From contig NC_056000.1 in NCBI RefSeq assembly GCF_018446385.1, forward strand, positions 32,070,011 through 32,134,010: a DNA stretch of 64,000 nt, written 5' to 3'. Below, in pieces: positions 11,201-21,381 of the stretch. Source of the DNA: Zingiber officinale. Its lineage: Eukaryota > Streptophyta > Magnoliopsida > Zingiberales > Zingiberaceae. Each line of letters starts with the position of its first letter. Position 1 is the stretch's first letter. The translations under genes were made by a program, and so were the position numbers. The notes under the pieces are model-generated. The model made no database searches and had not been told where the DNA came from. It saw only the letters and a list, made by a program, of their open reading frames with translations.

Positions 11201-14200
11201 TTGACCCCGTATCTCCTCAGTGTCTGGAAAGTTTCTTCCAAATCCGCATAAATGTCCGCCGCTCGGAAGGATTTGATAAGTATATCATCCACATACACTT
11301 CCAAGTTGCGCCCGATCTGCTCCCGGAATACCTTATTCATTAGCCGCTGGTAGGTAGCTCCCGCGTTCTTCAGTCCGAACGGCATTACGTTGTAACAGTA
11401 AGTGTCGTCTGACTTTCTCTTGGTTTTCTCGGGCGAGCGGCACATGATGGTAGCCCTGATATGCATCCAACATGCATATTAGCTCGCATCCGGTCGTGGA
11501 GTCTACCAGTTGATCGATTCGGGGCAAGTGGTAGAAATCCTTTGGGCAGGCCTTGTTCAGATCCTGGAAGTCGATGCAGACTCTTCACTTGTTGCCTGGT
11601 TTGGAGACCAGCACCACGTTTGCGAGCCAGCTCGGGAACTGCACCTCCCGTATGTGGCCAGCCTCCAAGAGCTTCTCCACCTCCGCCCGAATGATGATAT
11701 TCTGTTCGGCACTGAAGTCCCTCTTCCTTTGCTTTACCGGCCGAGCATCCGGTCGAACGTGGACCTCGTGCTACGCTATGCTCGGCGAGACTCCTGGCAG
11801 CTCATGGGTCGACCAAGCGAAAACGTCGCAATTTTTCTGGAGGCAGCCGATCAGCTTCTCTTTCTGACTTCCCTCCAAGTCGGCTGTTATGAAAGTCGTG
11901 GCCTCCGGTCGGGAAGGGTTGATCTGTACCTCCTCTTTTTCTTCATAAACTAGAGAAGGTGGCTTTTCGGTTATAACGTTTACCTCGACTCGTGGCACTT
12001 TCCGAACGGATCTAGCCTCGGCTCGGACCATCTCTACGTAGCATCGCCGGGTTGCAAGCTGATCTCCTCGGACCTCCCCAACTTGATCTTCCACCGGGAA
12101 CTTGATCTTCTGGCAGAAGGTGGAGACGACCGCTCGGAACTCGTTGAGAGTCGGTCGTCCCAGGATAACATTGTACGCGGAGGGAGCGTCGACCACGATG
12201 AAGTTAGCGGTCCGCGTTCTTCTGAGTGGCTCCTCCCCCAGCGAGATAGCCAGCCGGACTTGTCCGACCGGCAAAACTTCGTTACCGGTGAATCCGTAGA
12301 GGGGGGTTGTCATCGGCAGTAACTCGGCTCGGTCAATTTGCAATTGGTCAAATGCCTTCCGGAAGATGACGTTGACCGAGTTGCCTGTATCAATGAAAAT
12401 GCGGTGAATAGTGTAGTTAGTTATTACCGCTCGAATGATGAGGGGCGTCATCATGCGGGACTTCGACTCCTTCGAGGTCCCTCGGCCCAAAGCTGATCTC
12501 GGGCCCGTTCGTCCGCTCCTGACTGCAGCCAACTGCATGGATAGTGAGTTGCCTTGCATTCGCCTTTCGTGCCCTGTTGGAATCTCCTCCGGTTGGGCCT
12601 CCTGCGATGATGTTGATTTCGCCCCTCGGGGTATTTCCTCTGTTCTCTTCCTCCCGAGCGGACGACTTAGGTCGTTCATGCGACGCCCGAGGATTAGCTC
12701 TGTGCGGCTGGTGAAGGTGTCGCTCGGGTGATTGTCTAGCTGCTCGCCGTCCGACCTCTTGGTGCCGATGTCGCCTATCAGGCGATGGGGATCGGCGACG
12801 ATAACTCCTGGAAGCGGGATGAGCGATTGGAGGGAGACTCCGACAATCCCGGGTGTTGGGTGTGGCGGATTGGTGGAGCGAGCAGAACATGGGAGTCCAC
12901 ACCTTCCCTTTTGGCCTAGGTCGATCGACCGCTACTTGTTGAACGACTTGCGGCCTTGCTTGCTGATGGGGACGACCCATCTCTGCGCGGGTCCTCTTGG
13001 CGGTTGATAATTGGAAGGCGGCTTCCGCTCGGCTGGGACTGGTGGCTCGGCTGGTGTTTCTTTTTTCCTCGCCATCTGAGCTTCCTCCACGTTGATGTAC
13101 TATTGGCCTTGTTCAACATGTCGTTGTAGCTGCGGGGGGCCTTTCTAACGAGCGCACGGAAGAAATCCCCGTCCACGAGCTCCTGTGTAAATGCATTCAT
13201 CATAGTTTCTGAGGTGGCCGTCGAGATGTCCATAGCCACCTGGTTGAAGCGTTGGATGTAGGCCCGGAGCGACTCCCTCGATCCTTGTTTGATGGCGAAT
13301 AGGCTGACGCTGGTTTTCTGATAGCGTCTGCTACTCGCGAAGTGGTGGAGAAAAGCCGTGCGGAACTCTTTGAAGCTTGTTATTGATCTGTCCGGCAGCC
13401 TCCGGAACCACCGTTGTGCCGACCCAGAAAGGGTGGTGAGGAACACTCGGCACTTCACCCCATCTGTATATTGATGTAAAGTGGCGGTGTTGTCGAACTT
13501 ACCCAGATGGTCATCCGGGCCGGTGGTCCCGTTGTATTCTCCGATCGCCGGAGGCGCATAATGCTTTGGTAGTGGGTCTCTCAGGATGGCGTCGGAGAAC
13601 TGCCGATTGATCCGCTCAGGGGATGAATCCGTCCGAGGCGCCTTGCCCTTCCTAGCGTCACGGATAGGCGCCTCGTCGGATGATCCCTGGTTGGTTAGAG
13701 CCAATTCTGATGGCGTCTGGAATAGTGCTCGATGGAATGGAATAGGGGTGGCCGACGCGTCTCCTGGTGTGCCGGTCTGCCCCTTGTTCTGAGCCCATGT
13801 AGAATATTGTTCCGGTCGGTCCTCCATTGCCGCTCGACCTCCAGAGACGGATGTGGCATGCTGCGTTATCCTTTCTGCTTGAGCCTTCTGCTGTTGCTCA
13901 ACCATCTTTGCGGCTCGCGCTTGAATGAGTGCTTCGAGCTCCTCAGGAGAGAGCGTTATCAGGAGTTGACGTCCAGCTTCTTCCATCTTCTAGGCTCGGA
14001 TTCAGGTGCGTTCCCACAGACGGCGCCAATTTGATCCTGTCCGAGCGCTGAGTCGACGGACGCTGGGGACGTGGCACTCTCCACTGTCTCCGACTGGTGG
14101 TATAGATCTTCGGCGAACCTGCAAAGAAGCCGAGCCGGGAGGGGTTTCCCGGCGACGACCCTCCGACGCTCAAGTCAGGCAGCGAAGAAGCAGAGTAACG

Positions 14201-16113
14201 TTACTGTGGCTACAGTGATCAAGATTGCATACCTTCGTCGAAGTCTGGGGGTCCTTATATAGGACCCCGGGGAGGCGTGAGCACGCTTCTCGATGCGTAC
14301 ACGCTTCCCCAAACATACCTCAGTAGGGTTGTGTCAGAAAAGCATGTCTGACGTCATTCCGCAATCGTCCGAGTATATCCCGGATGTGACGGTGGAAGCT
14401 TCCACCGTACAATACTTTGTCCGCTCCGACCGCCGACCATGCTGTTTGTCGGCGGCAGGTGTCTTGAGGATGAAGCTACCAGCTGTCCTTTTTGTCTTCT
14501 AGCGTTTCCACCTGCTTCCTGGCCGAGCGGACACCCCGCTCGGCGCTCTTGGTTTCCGGGAATGCGCCTACCTTGGCCCGGGCGGTGAAGCCCTGCTTCT
14601 GTGCTCGGATGGAATTGCGCCTTATTGTCATGCGGCTCGGCCAGGCGGCTCCGCTCGGCCCATAGACTCTACTTGAGCGTCGGAAACCCGACCCTGGGTC
14701 GGACTGTCTTTCCTCCGGTCTGGGAGACCCTTGGTCGGATGTCCGCTCGGCATGACCTCTGTCCGTTCGGCACGACCTTGGGGTTGACTTCCTTGACCGT
14801 TGACCTCCACGTGTCGTTGACCTCCCGCCAATGAGGATCCCCCGTCCTTACCACCGGATCGATTACCATGTTACTGACATTAGTCCTAAGGGCTGATCTA
14901 CCACTTACTTAGCAATTTGAGTCTTGTAACGTTTTGTTTTTCTGTTTCTTTGAAGAATGTCCACTTGGTTTCTAGTTGTTCTAGATAAATCAGTATCAGA
15001 GCTCTTTTAGACATAATGTGCCAGCTTAAGCTTATGCAATTCCTTTAGTTAGGGAAGGAAGAAAAGAAGGATGAGAATTAATGATACTGCCTAAATTTAT
15101 ATCTCAAGAAGATAATTGCATCTACCCAGGTCCATTGAAATATTCATCCAATAGTGGATATTCAAGAATATCATTTCTGGTTCAACATTTCTTCTATGTA
15201 TTCTCATTAGGAACTCTTTGGTTAATATGTGTGAACATCTTCTTAAACTATTAAATACGATATTTTGTTAAATCAATATGCTCATAGGTACATAATAATG
15301 CTTTTGTCGATGAGATTCTTATAATCACATAACATGACTAGTCCTATTTTTTATTTGTAATATTCAGGCTTCAGTTGATGTGCTACAAATTCCTCTGGGA
15401 CAATTTGGTGACCAATACCTTCCCCACAGAACATTTCTTTCGTCGCTTTGAATTGAATCGCCAATACACACTGACTGGAGACATCAAGAAATACATCGAT
15501 TCATTTGGACTTGACTTAAAGGTAGATGCATTACAGTTTTGTATTCTAGATCAGATTCCTATGTTAATTGCTTATTACAAGATGCATGGCATTGTTTAAA
15601 TAGACACCGGCGTTTCAGCTATAACTTTCTTTAAATGATTTTATTTTTCCTTGTTAAAGTATAGGAAGCTGAGGCTTTGGCTTTTCGTAGTACTCTTGTT
15701 TGTGATCCCATTTATTTATTGCCTACAGACTCTTGATGATGTATTATCTCATTTCCGATATACATCCAGTTTGCTATCCCAATCCGACGAACAACTCCTC
15801 CTGAGGTAACAACCACAAGATGGACTTACAATGAAGTATTTTCTTTCAACTAAATGACAAACTTAGGAGTACATTGTTTTATTCATGCAGATACGAGTTA
15901 CAATCCGATCAGTCATTACTAGAAGAATACTATTTTCCCTATGATTCTAATTGGCTTAAGACACAGATCAACAGGGGCCTTGAGTTTTGGTTGGGACACA
16001 GGGAAGCAAGCTTTGTGTCAGAAGATGAGAAATGGAAATGTCAGTTCTGTGATTTTGTCTCCGATTGTCCAATATCAGTTAATTCGTCCAGGGACCGCAC
16101 AAGAAGTAAATAA
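2281..16113 (+). CDS. EXO5: Exonuclease V (EXO5/DEM1 family), seven exons
   Basis: A predicted 430-aa single-strand DNA exonuclease of the RecB-like PD-(D/E)XK superfamily, involved in genome maintenance; plant members are often annotated as organellar. Exons: 2281-2742, 2965-3069, 3793-3914, 4311-4460, 15368-15521, 15729-15805, 15891-16113, all GT-AG, with frame kept throughout. Seen: the start of the conserved N-terminal block HIPVEIVSEEEMAFIEAAL; first Fe-S cysteine C157 in EWCEKQ; catalytic GVID (D244) and VDTKTR (D261, K263); C-terminal FWLGHREAS and the Fe-S cysteines C407, C410 and C416. The ATG at 2281 is the first in-frame one; it opens a Ser/Gly-rich variable leader. Intron 4 (4461-15367) is about 10.9 kb because a gypsy element sits in it. 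No coding residue looks damaged, so the gene may work if that intron is removed. Confidence 0.93.
2551..2670 (+). repeat. In-frame 60-bp tandem duplication in EXO5 exon 1
   Basis: Two 60-bp units (2551-2610, 2611-2670) differ at only a few bases and encode twice a 20-residue segment beginning PPTSPG and ending SxIED plus two residues. It lies in the low-complexity leader between the N-terminal conserved block and the nuclease domain. Confidence 0.9.
5001..5817 (-). repeat. 3' LTR of the Tat element
   Basis: 817 bp, beginning TGATCTTGTC on the plus strand and ending GGATCA, so TG...CA in the element's own direction. Its partner is at 14032-14861. The polypurine tract lies next to it at about 5818-5836 (plus-strand CATGCCTCCCCCTC). 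Confidence 0.93.
5214..5234 (-). promoter_or_regulatory. Palindromic TATA box of the Tat LTR
   Basis: Arms GGGGTCC and GGACCCC flank TTATATA. Read on the minus strand the centre is TATATAAGG, a good plant TATA box, placed as expected in an LTR promoter. The same palindrome lies at 14248-14268. Confidence 0.7.
6540..8446 (+). other. Antisense ORF region of the Tat element (fossil)
   Basis: Between integrase and the 3' LTR the plus strand, opposite to gag-pol, has coding-like sequence. The first part (about 6540-7240) resembles the 'putative gypsy type transposon' domain (Transposase_28): FFRDQFVAGLRFPIHPFIRE and LPLGQLVPNSFRLLCG. The second (about 7295-8446) is acidic and then a coiled coil. 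The parts are separated by intron-like stretches with consensus borders (a donor GTAAGC near 7234, an acceptor TTTATGCAG near 7296). Tat relatives such as Retand and Grande are known to carry antisense ORFs downstream of pol. It looks partly decayed. Confidence 0.75.
8434..8690. repeat. Four tandem copies of a ~63-bp unit inside the Tat element
   Basis: Each unit contains TTTATAGTCGCCG, CCGACTCTAGAGTTTAAC and GTCGCCGCTCGACGGTCTTC. The array lies exactly between the end of the antisense ORF and the end of the integrase region, where the two coding directions converge. Confidence 0.92.
8808..10290 (-). mobile_element. Integrase region of the Tat element
   Basis: Minus strand. In order: the tail of the archaeal-type RNase H (ENQSADEQAKLASS), an HHCC zinc module (HQGSCGGHPG ... 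CLSCQRYH), the DDE core (VDYFSKWVEAEP, LISDNGRQF, HQSNGQAEVVNRE) and a C-terminal GPF-like segment (WAGPFKVVEKL...GTYYLEDEGG). This is the best-preserved pol segment. Plus-strand frames across it are shadows. Confidence 0.92.
10293..10871 (-). mobile_element. RNase H and archaeal-type RNase H region of the Tat element
   Basis: The first part has the RT-linked RNase H pattern (PVYFLSHILKDAEVRYTGLEK, the start of the tether-to-RNase H region). The second begins MWKVFVDGSSTRLGSG and continues through NNEAEYEVLIAGL, the signature of the extra RNase H that defines the Tat group. Confidence 0.88.
10900..11750 (-). mobile_element. Reverse transcriptase region of the Tat element
   Basis: Recognisable blocks include MPFGLKNAGATYQRLMNKVF, the catalytic YVDDILIKS, LNPQKCLFG and RFLGYIMTERGIEANPSK. 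Several reading frames are used, so it looks broken. Confidence 0.88.
11771..12679 (-). mobile_element. Protease and gag-pol linker region of the Tat element
   Basis: Contains a retropepsin-like motif FIDTGNSVNVIF after HRI, and VILGRPTLNEFRA, then a linker towards RT. The upstream part is a basic spacer toward gag. Confidence 0.82.
12916..13986 (-). mobile_element. gag region of the Tat element
   Basis: The minus-strand frame opens with ATG at 13986 and carries the plant gypsy Gag core: GTTGPDDHLGKFDNTA, FLTTLSGSAQRWFRRLP, FLHHFASSRRYQKTS and ESLRAYIQRFNQVAMDI. The PBS (minus-strand TTGGCGCCGTCTGTGGG) lies just upstream at about 14015-14031. Confidence 0.9.
14032..14861 (-). repeat. 5' LTR of the Tat element
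   Basis: 830 bp, plus-strand TGATCCTGTC ... CCACCGGATCG. It is next to the PBS and is matched by the LTR at 5001-5817. The palindromic TATA box is at 14248-14268. Confidence 0.93.
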
Positions 16114-17358
16114 CCAGCTTTTAGTTACACATTTTGTCTCGGTCATTCAATGCTTGCACAAGATGAGACAATTGCATTACAACTTATAGAAAGTTTACAA
16201 ACTGATAAAAATTCGCTGACACTTTGAAACTGTCCAAGAAAGTCCACTCCTGCAATCGATTTGGATTGAAATTGCCCTCATCCATTTCGTTTCATTTCCA
16301 CTGATCATGGAACCAATTTTACCTACTACATTTTTTTTTGTCTATTTATTTCCTATGGATAATTCATTATTATGTACTTTTGCTTTGAACTACAAGTTGC
16401 ATTCTTTTTGCCTTCCTTGCATATTGTTGTTTTGCAAGAGTATTTGATGAGATTAGATGGCTAAAGTTCGAGCTACCATATTTCATTTTTTTTTTCTTTC
16501 CGAGTCATGCATCCTTTGATCACACAGTGGTTTAAAATACGGTTTCGAGCTAGGGTATCTCGCCTAGAACAATATGATTTTGATGTTGTATCAACATCCT
16601 GAGCCCAATGGTACTAATGTGGAATTATACAAGCATACTAAGAAGGGCAAACATAAAAGGATGTCCTCTTTAATTTTTTTTAATCAAAAGAATGTATCAT
16701 CCCACTACACCACTTATAAAATTAAGGAAAGTGCATTGTTCTATTGATTTTGACTTTTTGGCAAGCTATTTTTAAGTTTAAAGCATGATTAAGTTTGTAT
16801 TATAGTAGTTATAGTTTCGTAGTTATTAGAGTATTCATATCAATTTTCCTATTCAAAATATATAATTTAGAATAAAAAATTAACTTTATTAAATTTAGAT
16901 GTCTATTTTTCAATATATCATATATCATTTTTCCTATTTATGTATTGTTCATAAATGTAAAATTTAAGAAATTGATAGGATAGTCGAAGTAAATATTTTT
17001 AACTATCCTATTTAAAATTTAAAGTAAAATTTTTAAATAGAGTATTTGATATGAATGTTCTTATAACATGAATTATAGTAATTGCTATAACATAAATTTT
17101 ATTGAACAAGTCGATTAATTCAGAATTTAAATTTAAAATCGGCTGACCTAATACCATATTTAAGGATAATTATGTAATTTTACAAAGGGACGGAGGTGGA
17201 CGTCCATTTGATACAAATAAAATTAAAAAAACGTCATTACGATGATTTGAACCATTATAATTCCTACCATTCAAACCCAACATAAAAGAGCATTTGAGTC
17301 ATCCTTGTTCTTCCCCCATTTTAACTCCTTAATGTACACTTAATCGCCGTCAATTTCT
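16114..17358. other. Intergenic, AT-rich, nothing recognised
   Basis: This stretch lies between the 3' ends of EXO5 (+) and the AIF-like gene (-), so it holds both 3' UTRs. No conserved frame, tRNA-like structure or transposon end was seen. Confidence 0.6.
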
Positions 17359-19072
17359 TCACACGCTCAGCAACTTCCTCGTCTTGCGCAGGAACACCTC
17401 CCTGGTTTTGATCAGCCCGGGGAGGAAGCCGGACATGGTGGTGAACGGTAGCTGCGCCACCGCGTCCTTCTTCCCCAGCGACACCATCGCGATAGCAACC
17501 GACGGCTTGTACTTGCCCAGCTTCACCTCCTTCCCCTCCTTCCCGGCCAATTCCCCCTTCAGCATCGCCTTCAAGTTCTTCGCCACGATCGCCGCGTGCC
17601 TCTGCGCCAGTATCCCCTGTTTCCGCTCCTAAAAATTGCACCGGTCAATTAGTAATTTATTTGCTTCCGTTCGTGAAGAGCGATTGACTATTTTAAGCGA
17701 TCGGAGAGTTACGTGAATGTCGACGATGTCTCCGACGGCGAAGATGTTGCTCCGGCCTTTGACTCGCAGGTGCTCGTCGACCATGAGCTGGCCGCGCTTG
17801 TCGAGACGATCGCTGAGCACGGATTCCTGGAGCCACGACGAGCCCAGCGGGTTGTTGACGCAGACGAAGTGGACGTCGGCGGCGATGGCCTCGCCGGCGG
17901 AGGTGATGTAGATTCCGTTGGAGTCGGGAAGGGAGTTCAGATCGATGGTCTGCTCTAGGAGGACGTCTACGTTCTTGGACCGCAGCCACTCCAGGGCCTT
18001 GTTGCCGGCCTTGCAGCCGATGAACCCCAGAAGCCTCGAGCCGCTGTGGACCAGAGTGACCTTCTTCTCCGGGTAGTTCGACGCGATGTCGGAAGCGAGC
18101 TCAACGCCGCTCGGCCCGCCGCCGATGATCAGAACGGAGCTAGAAGACCTCATCTTCAAGTTAGCTGAAAAAAAAAGGGATAAATTCCAATCAACTACGA
18201 CTCAAATATTAGCAAAATTTCACTTTGGTCCTTTCTCACATCGAGTTTATAAAAAACTTTCACTTCATGGGGTAAATAAAAAAATGATAAAATTCAACGA
18301 AAAAAGATTGAAGGAGATAGTGAAGCAAGACAAGGCCAAAAAAAGGCAAGAAAAAAAAGTTATGTATCTCATTTCTCTTAGGAATCTTAACTATGCATTC
18401 TATTGTAGTATTAGCGAAAATAAGTTCAAATAGAGTTGTTTAAGGAGGAAAAGGTAATTTTATAAACTTGTGGGGGATGATAATTTTTCCTGTGGGGTAA
18501 AATTAACATCTTCGGTAACTAAAATGGTGGAAATGGAAAATGCCTTCTCTGAATTCTTCGATTCTTTCTCGCCGGCAACCGGGAGACGAGTAGGAGTGGC
18601 CGGTGGCCACAACGAGGTAGTCGTATCCCACGCGCCCTCCGTCCGACGTCACGACCTCCGTCTCCGTGACGCCGACCGCCGACGCGACGACGAGATTGCC
18701 GTTGACGAGGTAATCGGCGTGGTTGATGACGGCCTTGTCGGCGATCGCCGGCTCCACCGTCGTCCTCATCGTCGCCCACGGAATCTCAAAGTACTCCTTC
18801 CTGCTCATCAAGCAATTCAGAGATCAACCGAGCGAACACGCATAATTCTGATCTCGAAGCAGAGTAATCATGACGTACTGGTCGATGAGGACGACGTCGG
18901 CGTGGTACTGGAGGTACTTGGCGACGATGGATCCCGAAATTCCGCCGCCGACGACCACAACGCGCTTCCATCGGCCGCTTCCGGAGCCGGAGGAGTCGAC
19001 GCGGGTGCAGAGAATCGGCTCGCTGGCGGAGCGGATGGGGGCGGTGGGCACGAGTTGGTTTCCGGCCTCCAT
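17359..19072 (-). CDS. AIF homolog A / FSP1-like FAD-dependent NAD(P)H oxidoreductase
   Basis: Predicted 390-aa flavoprotein of the apoptosis-inducing-factor homolog A (AMID/FSP1) family, which passes electrons from NAD(P)H to quinones at membranes; the exact plant substrate is unknown. Exons on the minus strand: 19072-18879, 18800-18544, 18164-17713, 17628-17359. Seen: FAD-binding VVVVGGGISG (G42-G47), VVATGH, NAD(P)-binding VLIIGGGPSGVELA (G165-G170), the FAD-contacting FAVGDIVDI near 292-300, and a C-terminal TMSGFLPGLIKTREVF block. The ATG at 19072 is the first in frame. Intron 2 as modelled starts with GC; a GT donor 24 bases further on also keeps frame but adds eight residues to a conserved junction. 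A long plus-strand frame over exon 1 is a GC-rich shadow. Confidence 0.9.
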
Positions 19073-19099
19073 CTCGAGATGGAGGAGGAGGAGAAGCCG

Positions 19100-19192
19100 G
19101 TGGTGAAGTTGGCGGCGGCGGCGGCGGCGGCGGAGGTGGTGGTGGAGGAGGAGGAGGCCAAGCGGGGCGGCGGAGAGGGCGGGGCGGCGGCT
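19100..19192. repeat. GGC/GGA trinucleotide-rich tract in the 5' region of the AIF-like gene
   Basis: Runs of GGCGGC then GGTGGT and GGAGGA, immediately upstream of the start codon, probably in the 5' UTR. It has no ATG in frame with the gene. Confidence 0.7.
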
Positions 19193-19587
19193 TAATAAGG
19201 TGGTGGGTTTAATTTGGTTGCAAACATGAACCAACCAACCTCAACCGCCTTAACGTTGTTGCTTAATTTTAGGGGGTCTCAAGCTGGCTTATGTATCGAT
19301 TCATCGTCTCGATCCCCCAATTGTATTAACAAACTTGATTCGATCGGTTCGAATTTGAATTCATTATCCGCAAAACCGACAATATTAGATATACCTAAAA
19401 ATACAATCCAAATAATACTTCGTCTACTTCTATTTTTACTTCTTCATCGTAAGGCATTGAAAATTCGATATATATTAGAATTTAGTTTACTTTGATTTCA
19501 TGACAATCAATGACCTTACTCGAGAAGAGTTATAATAATCCATAATCCATCCGGAAGAGCTAACTATTAGACCTTACTCGAGAATAT
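19193..19587. other. Intergenic, nothing recognised
   Basis: AT-rich spacer containing two copies of GACCTTACTCGAGAA (near 19510 and 19571). No gene. Confidence 0.5.
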
Positions 19588-19795
19588 CAGTTCGGATTCT
19601 CTGCCCTTAAATTTTTCTGTCCCCGTGTCCTTTGCTGATTGGACGGACCAAATTACATTTCAAGGTATCATGACATTTTTAAGATGTGTGCAGTATCCTC
19701 GTGATGTGCAAGGTATCCTTGAGATGCAATTTGATCCGTCCGATCGATAAAGGAACACGAGGATAGAGAAATTTAGGGACAGAGGATCCAAACTC
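19588..19795. mobile_element. Foldback MITE, Mutator-like
   Basis: A 208-bp element that is almost entirely an inverted repeat: the left arm reads CAGTTCGGATTCTCTG... and the reverse complement of the right arm GAGTTTGGATCCTCTG..., continuing about 90 bp each. It is flanked by a 9-bp duplication, CGAGAATAT at 19579-19587 and CGAGAATAC at 19796-19804 (8 of 9 match). Arm length and the 9-bp duplication fit a Mutator-derived MITE. Confidence 0.82.
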
Positions 19796-20699
19796 CGAGA
19801 ATACTAAATATCAACTTGAAATAAAATTACTGTATATCTAAGCTTGGGGAACTTGATGTAGGGGCATCCTATACTAAAACCTAAGGATTGTATAGGAAGT
19901 CCAAAATGACCTAATTTGGGGAAAGAGGTCCAAAATAACCTAATTTCTTTGTTTTCCGTACTACACTCCAATGCCTTCTTTGGTTAGGTTTACAAATTGT
20001 ATCCAAGCACATGACCACCCCAATGCAAGTGCTAAACTTTCTAAAAAATTTCTTCTATTTTTGATGTGACACCCATGAAATGAAATGACATGTCCTTGTT
20101 GTCCTTTTAAGGTTCATTTATCCCTAGATTTTCAAGAGATATTGCCCACCAAGTTGATTAGGTTGACGTCAAACTTTTAGGTTTTGATACTACAATTTGG
20201 GGAATGTGGCAACAAAATATGAGGGAGCTTAATTTAATCATCACATGTCCATTATTTAATTTGTTCTAGGTTTAGGTTCGAGTCGTCGTTAGGCCTAATG
20301 GATGCGTTTGGAGACATCTTATTGTGATAAGAAAGATACGAATGATATTATTAGCGAAGCAAATGACCATAACACTAGCCTAATTTTAGATTATTTCGTT
20401 TCGTATATTCTATTTAGTTATCTCTCGGCCACAAATAATAAAGCAGATTCATGAAGCCTAGTAATAGAAAGATAAATGGTGTAAAATTCATAAGTCTAGG
20501 ACTAAACTATTAATTTTACATCTTTGAAAATTCAGTTTTTTACCCAAAGGAGAGGTAATGTTTCTTTATTTACGTAAAAAAGCATCCTAATTTTAACATT
20601 AGCAAAAAAACATAGCACAACAAAATAATGTTATTTTCTTCGTATCCCTCCCGTCAACCTCCTAAATCCCCTCTTTTTCTGGTCGTCTTCAATCCTCTC

Positions 20700-21240
20700 T
20701 CTATGATTAAAAAGGGAGTCTCATATTAAGCTCATGGTGAATTTGATATTTTCCCATATTAGATCTACTCTCAGACCCAACGTGAGTCTGATATTTTCTA
20801 TATCAGGCATAGCGTGAGCCTGATAGGCTCAGCTTGGACTTGATATTTTTCATATCAGGCTCACACTGGGCTTAATATTTTCTCATATCATGCATGTTGG
20901 GGTTGATATGAAAAATATCAAGTCACACTAGACTTGATATGTGGGAAAAGGCGAAATCGCTGGCCCCCAGCGTCCCCATCGCACCCGACCCCAGGCCATC
21001 ACGAGGGAGGTAAATCACGACAGGCGAGAGGGCAAGTGGTTGTGGGATGAGTTGCACAAGATCCAGAGATTTACGCCCTAATAGTCTTGCGGTTCAACCC
21101 CGTGACCTCATGTGACAAGCATGTCATCATTTATCATCTCAGATAACCTGTGGGGTTCACACTAGGCCTGATATGGTCCAATATTAGATCGCCTGATATT
21201 TTTTCATATCAAGTTCATGTATTGAAAAGTAGCGTGAGAT
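20700..21240. repeat. Dispersed repeat with GATAT-rich inverted words
   Basis: Multiple short words such as TTGATATTTTCCCATAT, ATATCAGGCTCACA and TGATATGAAAAATATCA occur in both directions. The same vocabulary (gatatcaggccc, cccatatcaggccc) marks the tandem repeat at 31790-34140 and the stretch at 62980-63440. Likely remnants of one repeat family. Confidence 0.55.
20946..21176 (+). mobile_element. Possible SINE-like insertion in the GATAT repeat
   Basis: A GC-rich segment of about 230 bp interrupts the AT-rich repeat. It has a pol III B-box-like GGTTCAACCCC at 21091 and an A-box-like GGCAAGTGGTTG about 60 bases upstream. No clear target duplication or poly-A tail was found, so SINE is only a suggestion. 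Confidence 0.3.
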
Positions 21241-21297
21241 TTTGATAATTTTAAAATTAAGGTGTTTCTTTTGATTAAATGAGAAAACGTGGCCGCT

Positions 21298-21304
21298 ATA
21301 AAAC
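21298..21304 (+). promoter_or_regulatory. TATA box of the LBD gene
   Basis: TATAAAA, 84 bases before the ATG at 21382, in GGCCGCTATAAAACGCAGCC. Confidence 0.65.
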
Positions 21305-21381
21305 GCAGCCCCACCCAAAATTGAGATAAATGTCGATTTGTCTCCTCATCATCATTCACCAAGTAACGCCTACTCCTTCTC

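Larger units (their letters stand above)
5001..14861 (-). mobile_element. Ty3/gypsy Tat-type LTR retrotransposon, nearly full length
   Basis: This 9.86-kb element sits in EXO5 intron 4 with a 5-bp target duplication ATTAC at 4996-5000 and 14862-14866. Minus-strand order: 5' LTR, PBS, gag, protease, RT, RNase H, a second archaeal-type RNase H, integrase, tandem repeats, antisense ORF, PPT, 3' LTR. The double RNase H and the antisense ORF point to the Tat lineage (Tat/Retand/Ogre relatives). LTRs differ at roughly 5% of sites over the first 270 bases by eye, so the insertion is perhaps a couple of million years old under common plant rates. The coding part looks broken in several places (roughly four or five); the layout is complete. 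Confidence 0.93.

Noticed and set aside
9018-12322. Plus-strand frames across the gypsy pol region
   Set aside because: All are antisense to recognisable integrase, RNase H, RT or protease sequence and show no domain.
18470-19195. 241-codon plus-strand frame
   Set aside because: It is antisense to exons 1 and 2 of the AIF-like gene, crosses their introns, and has the monotonous composition of a GC-rich shadow.
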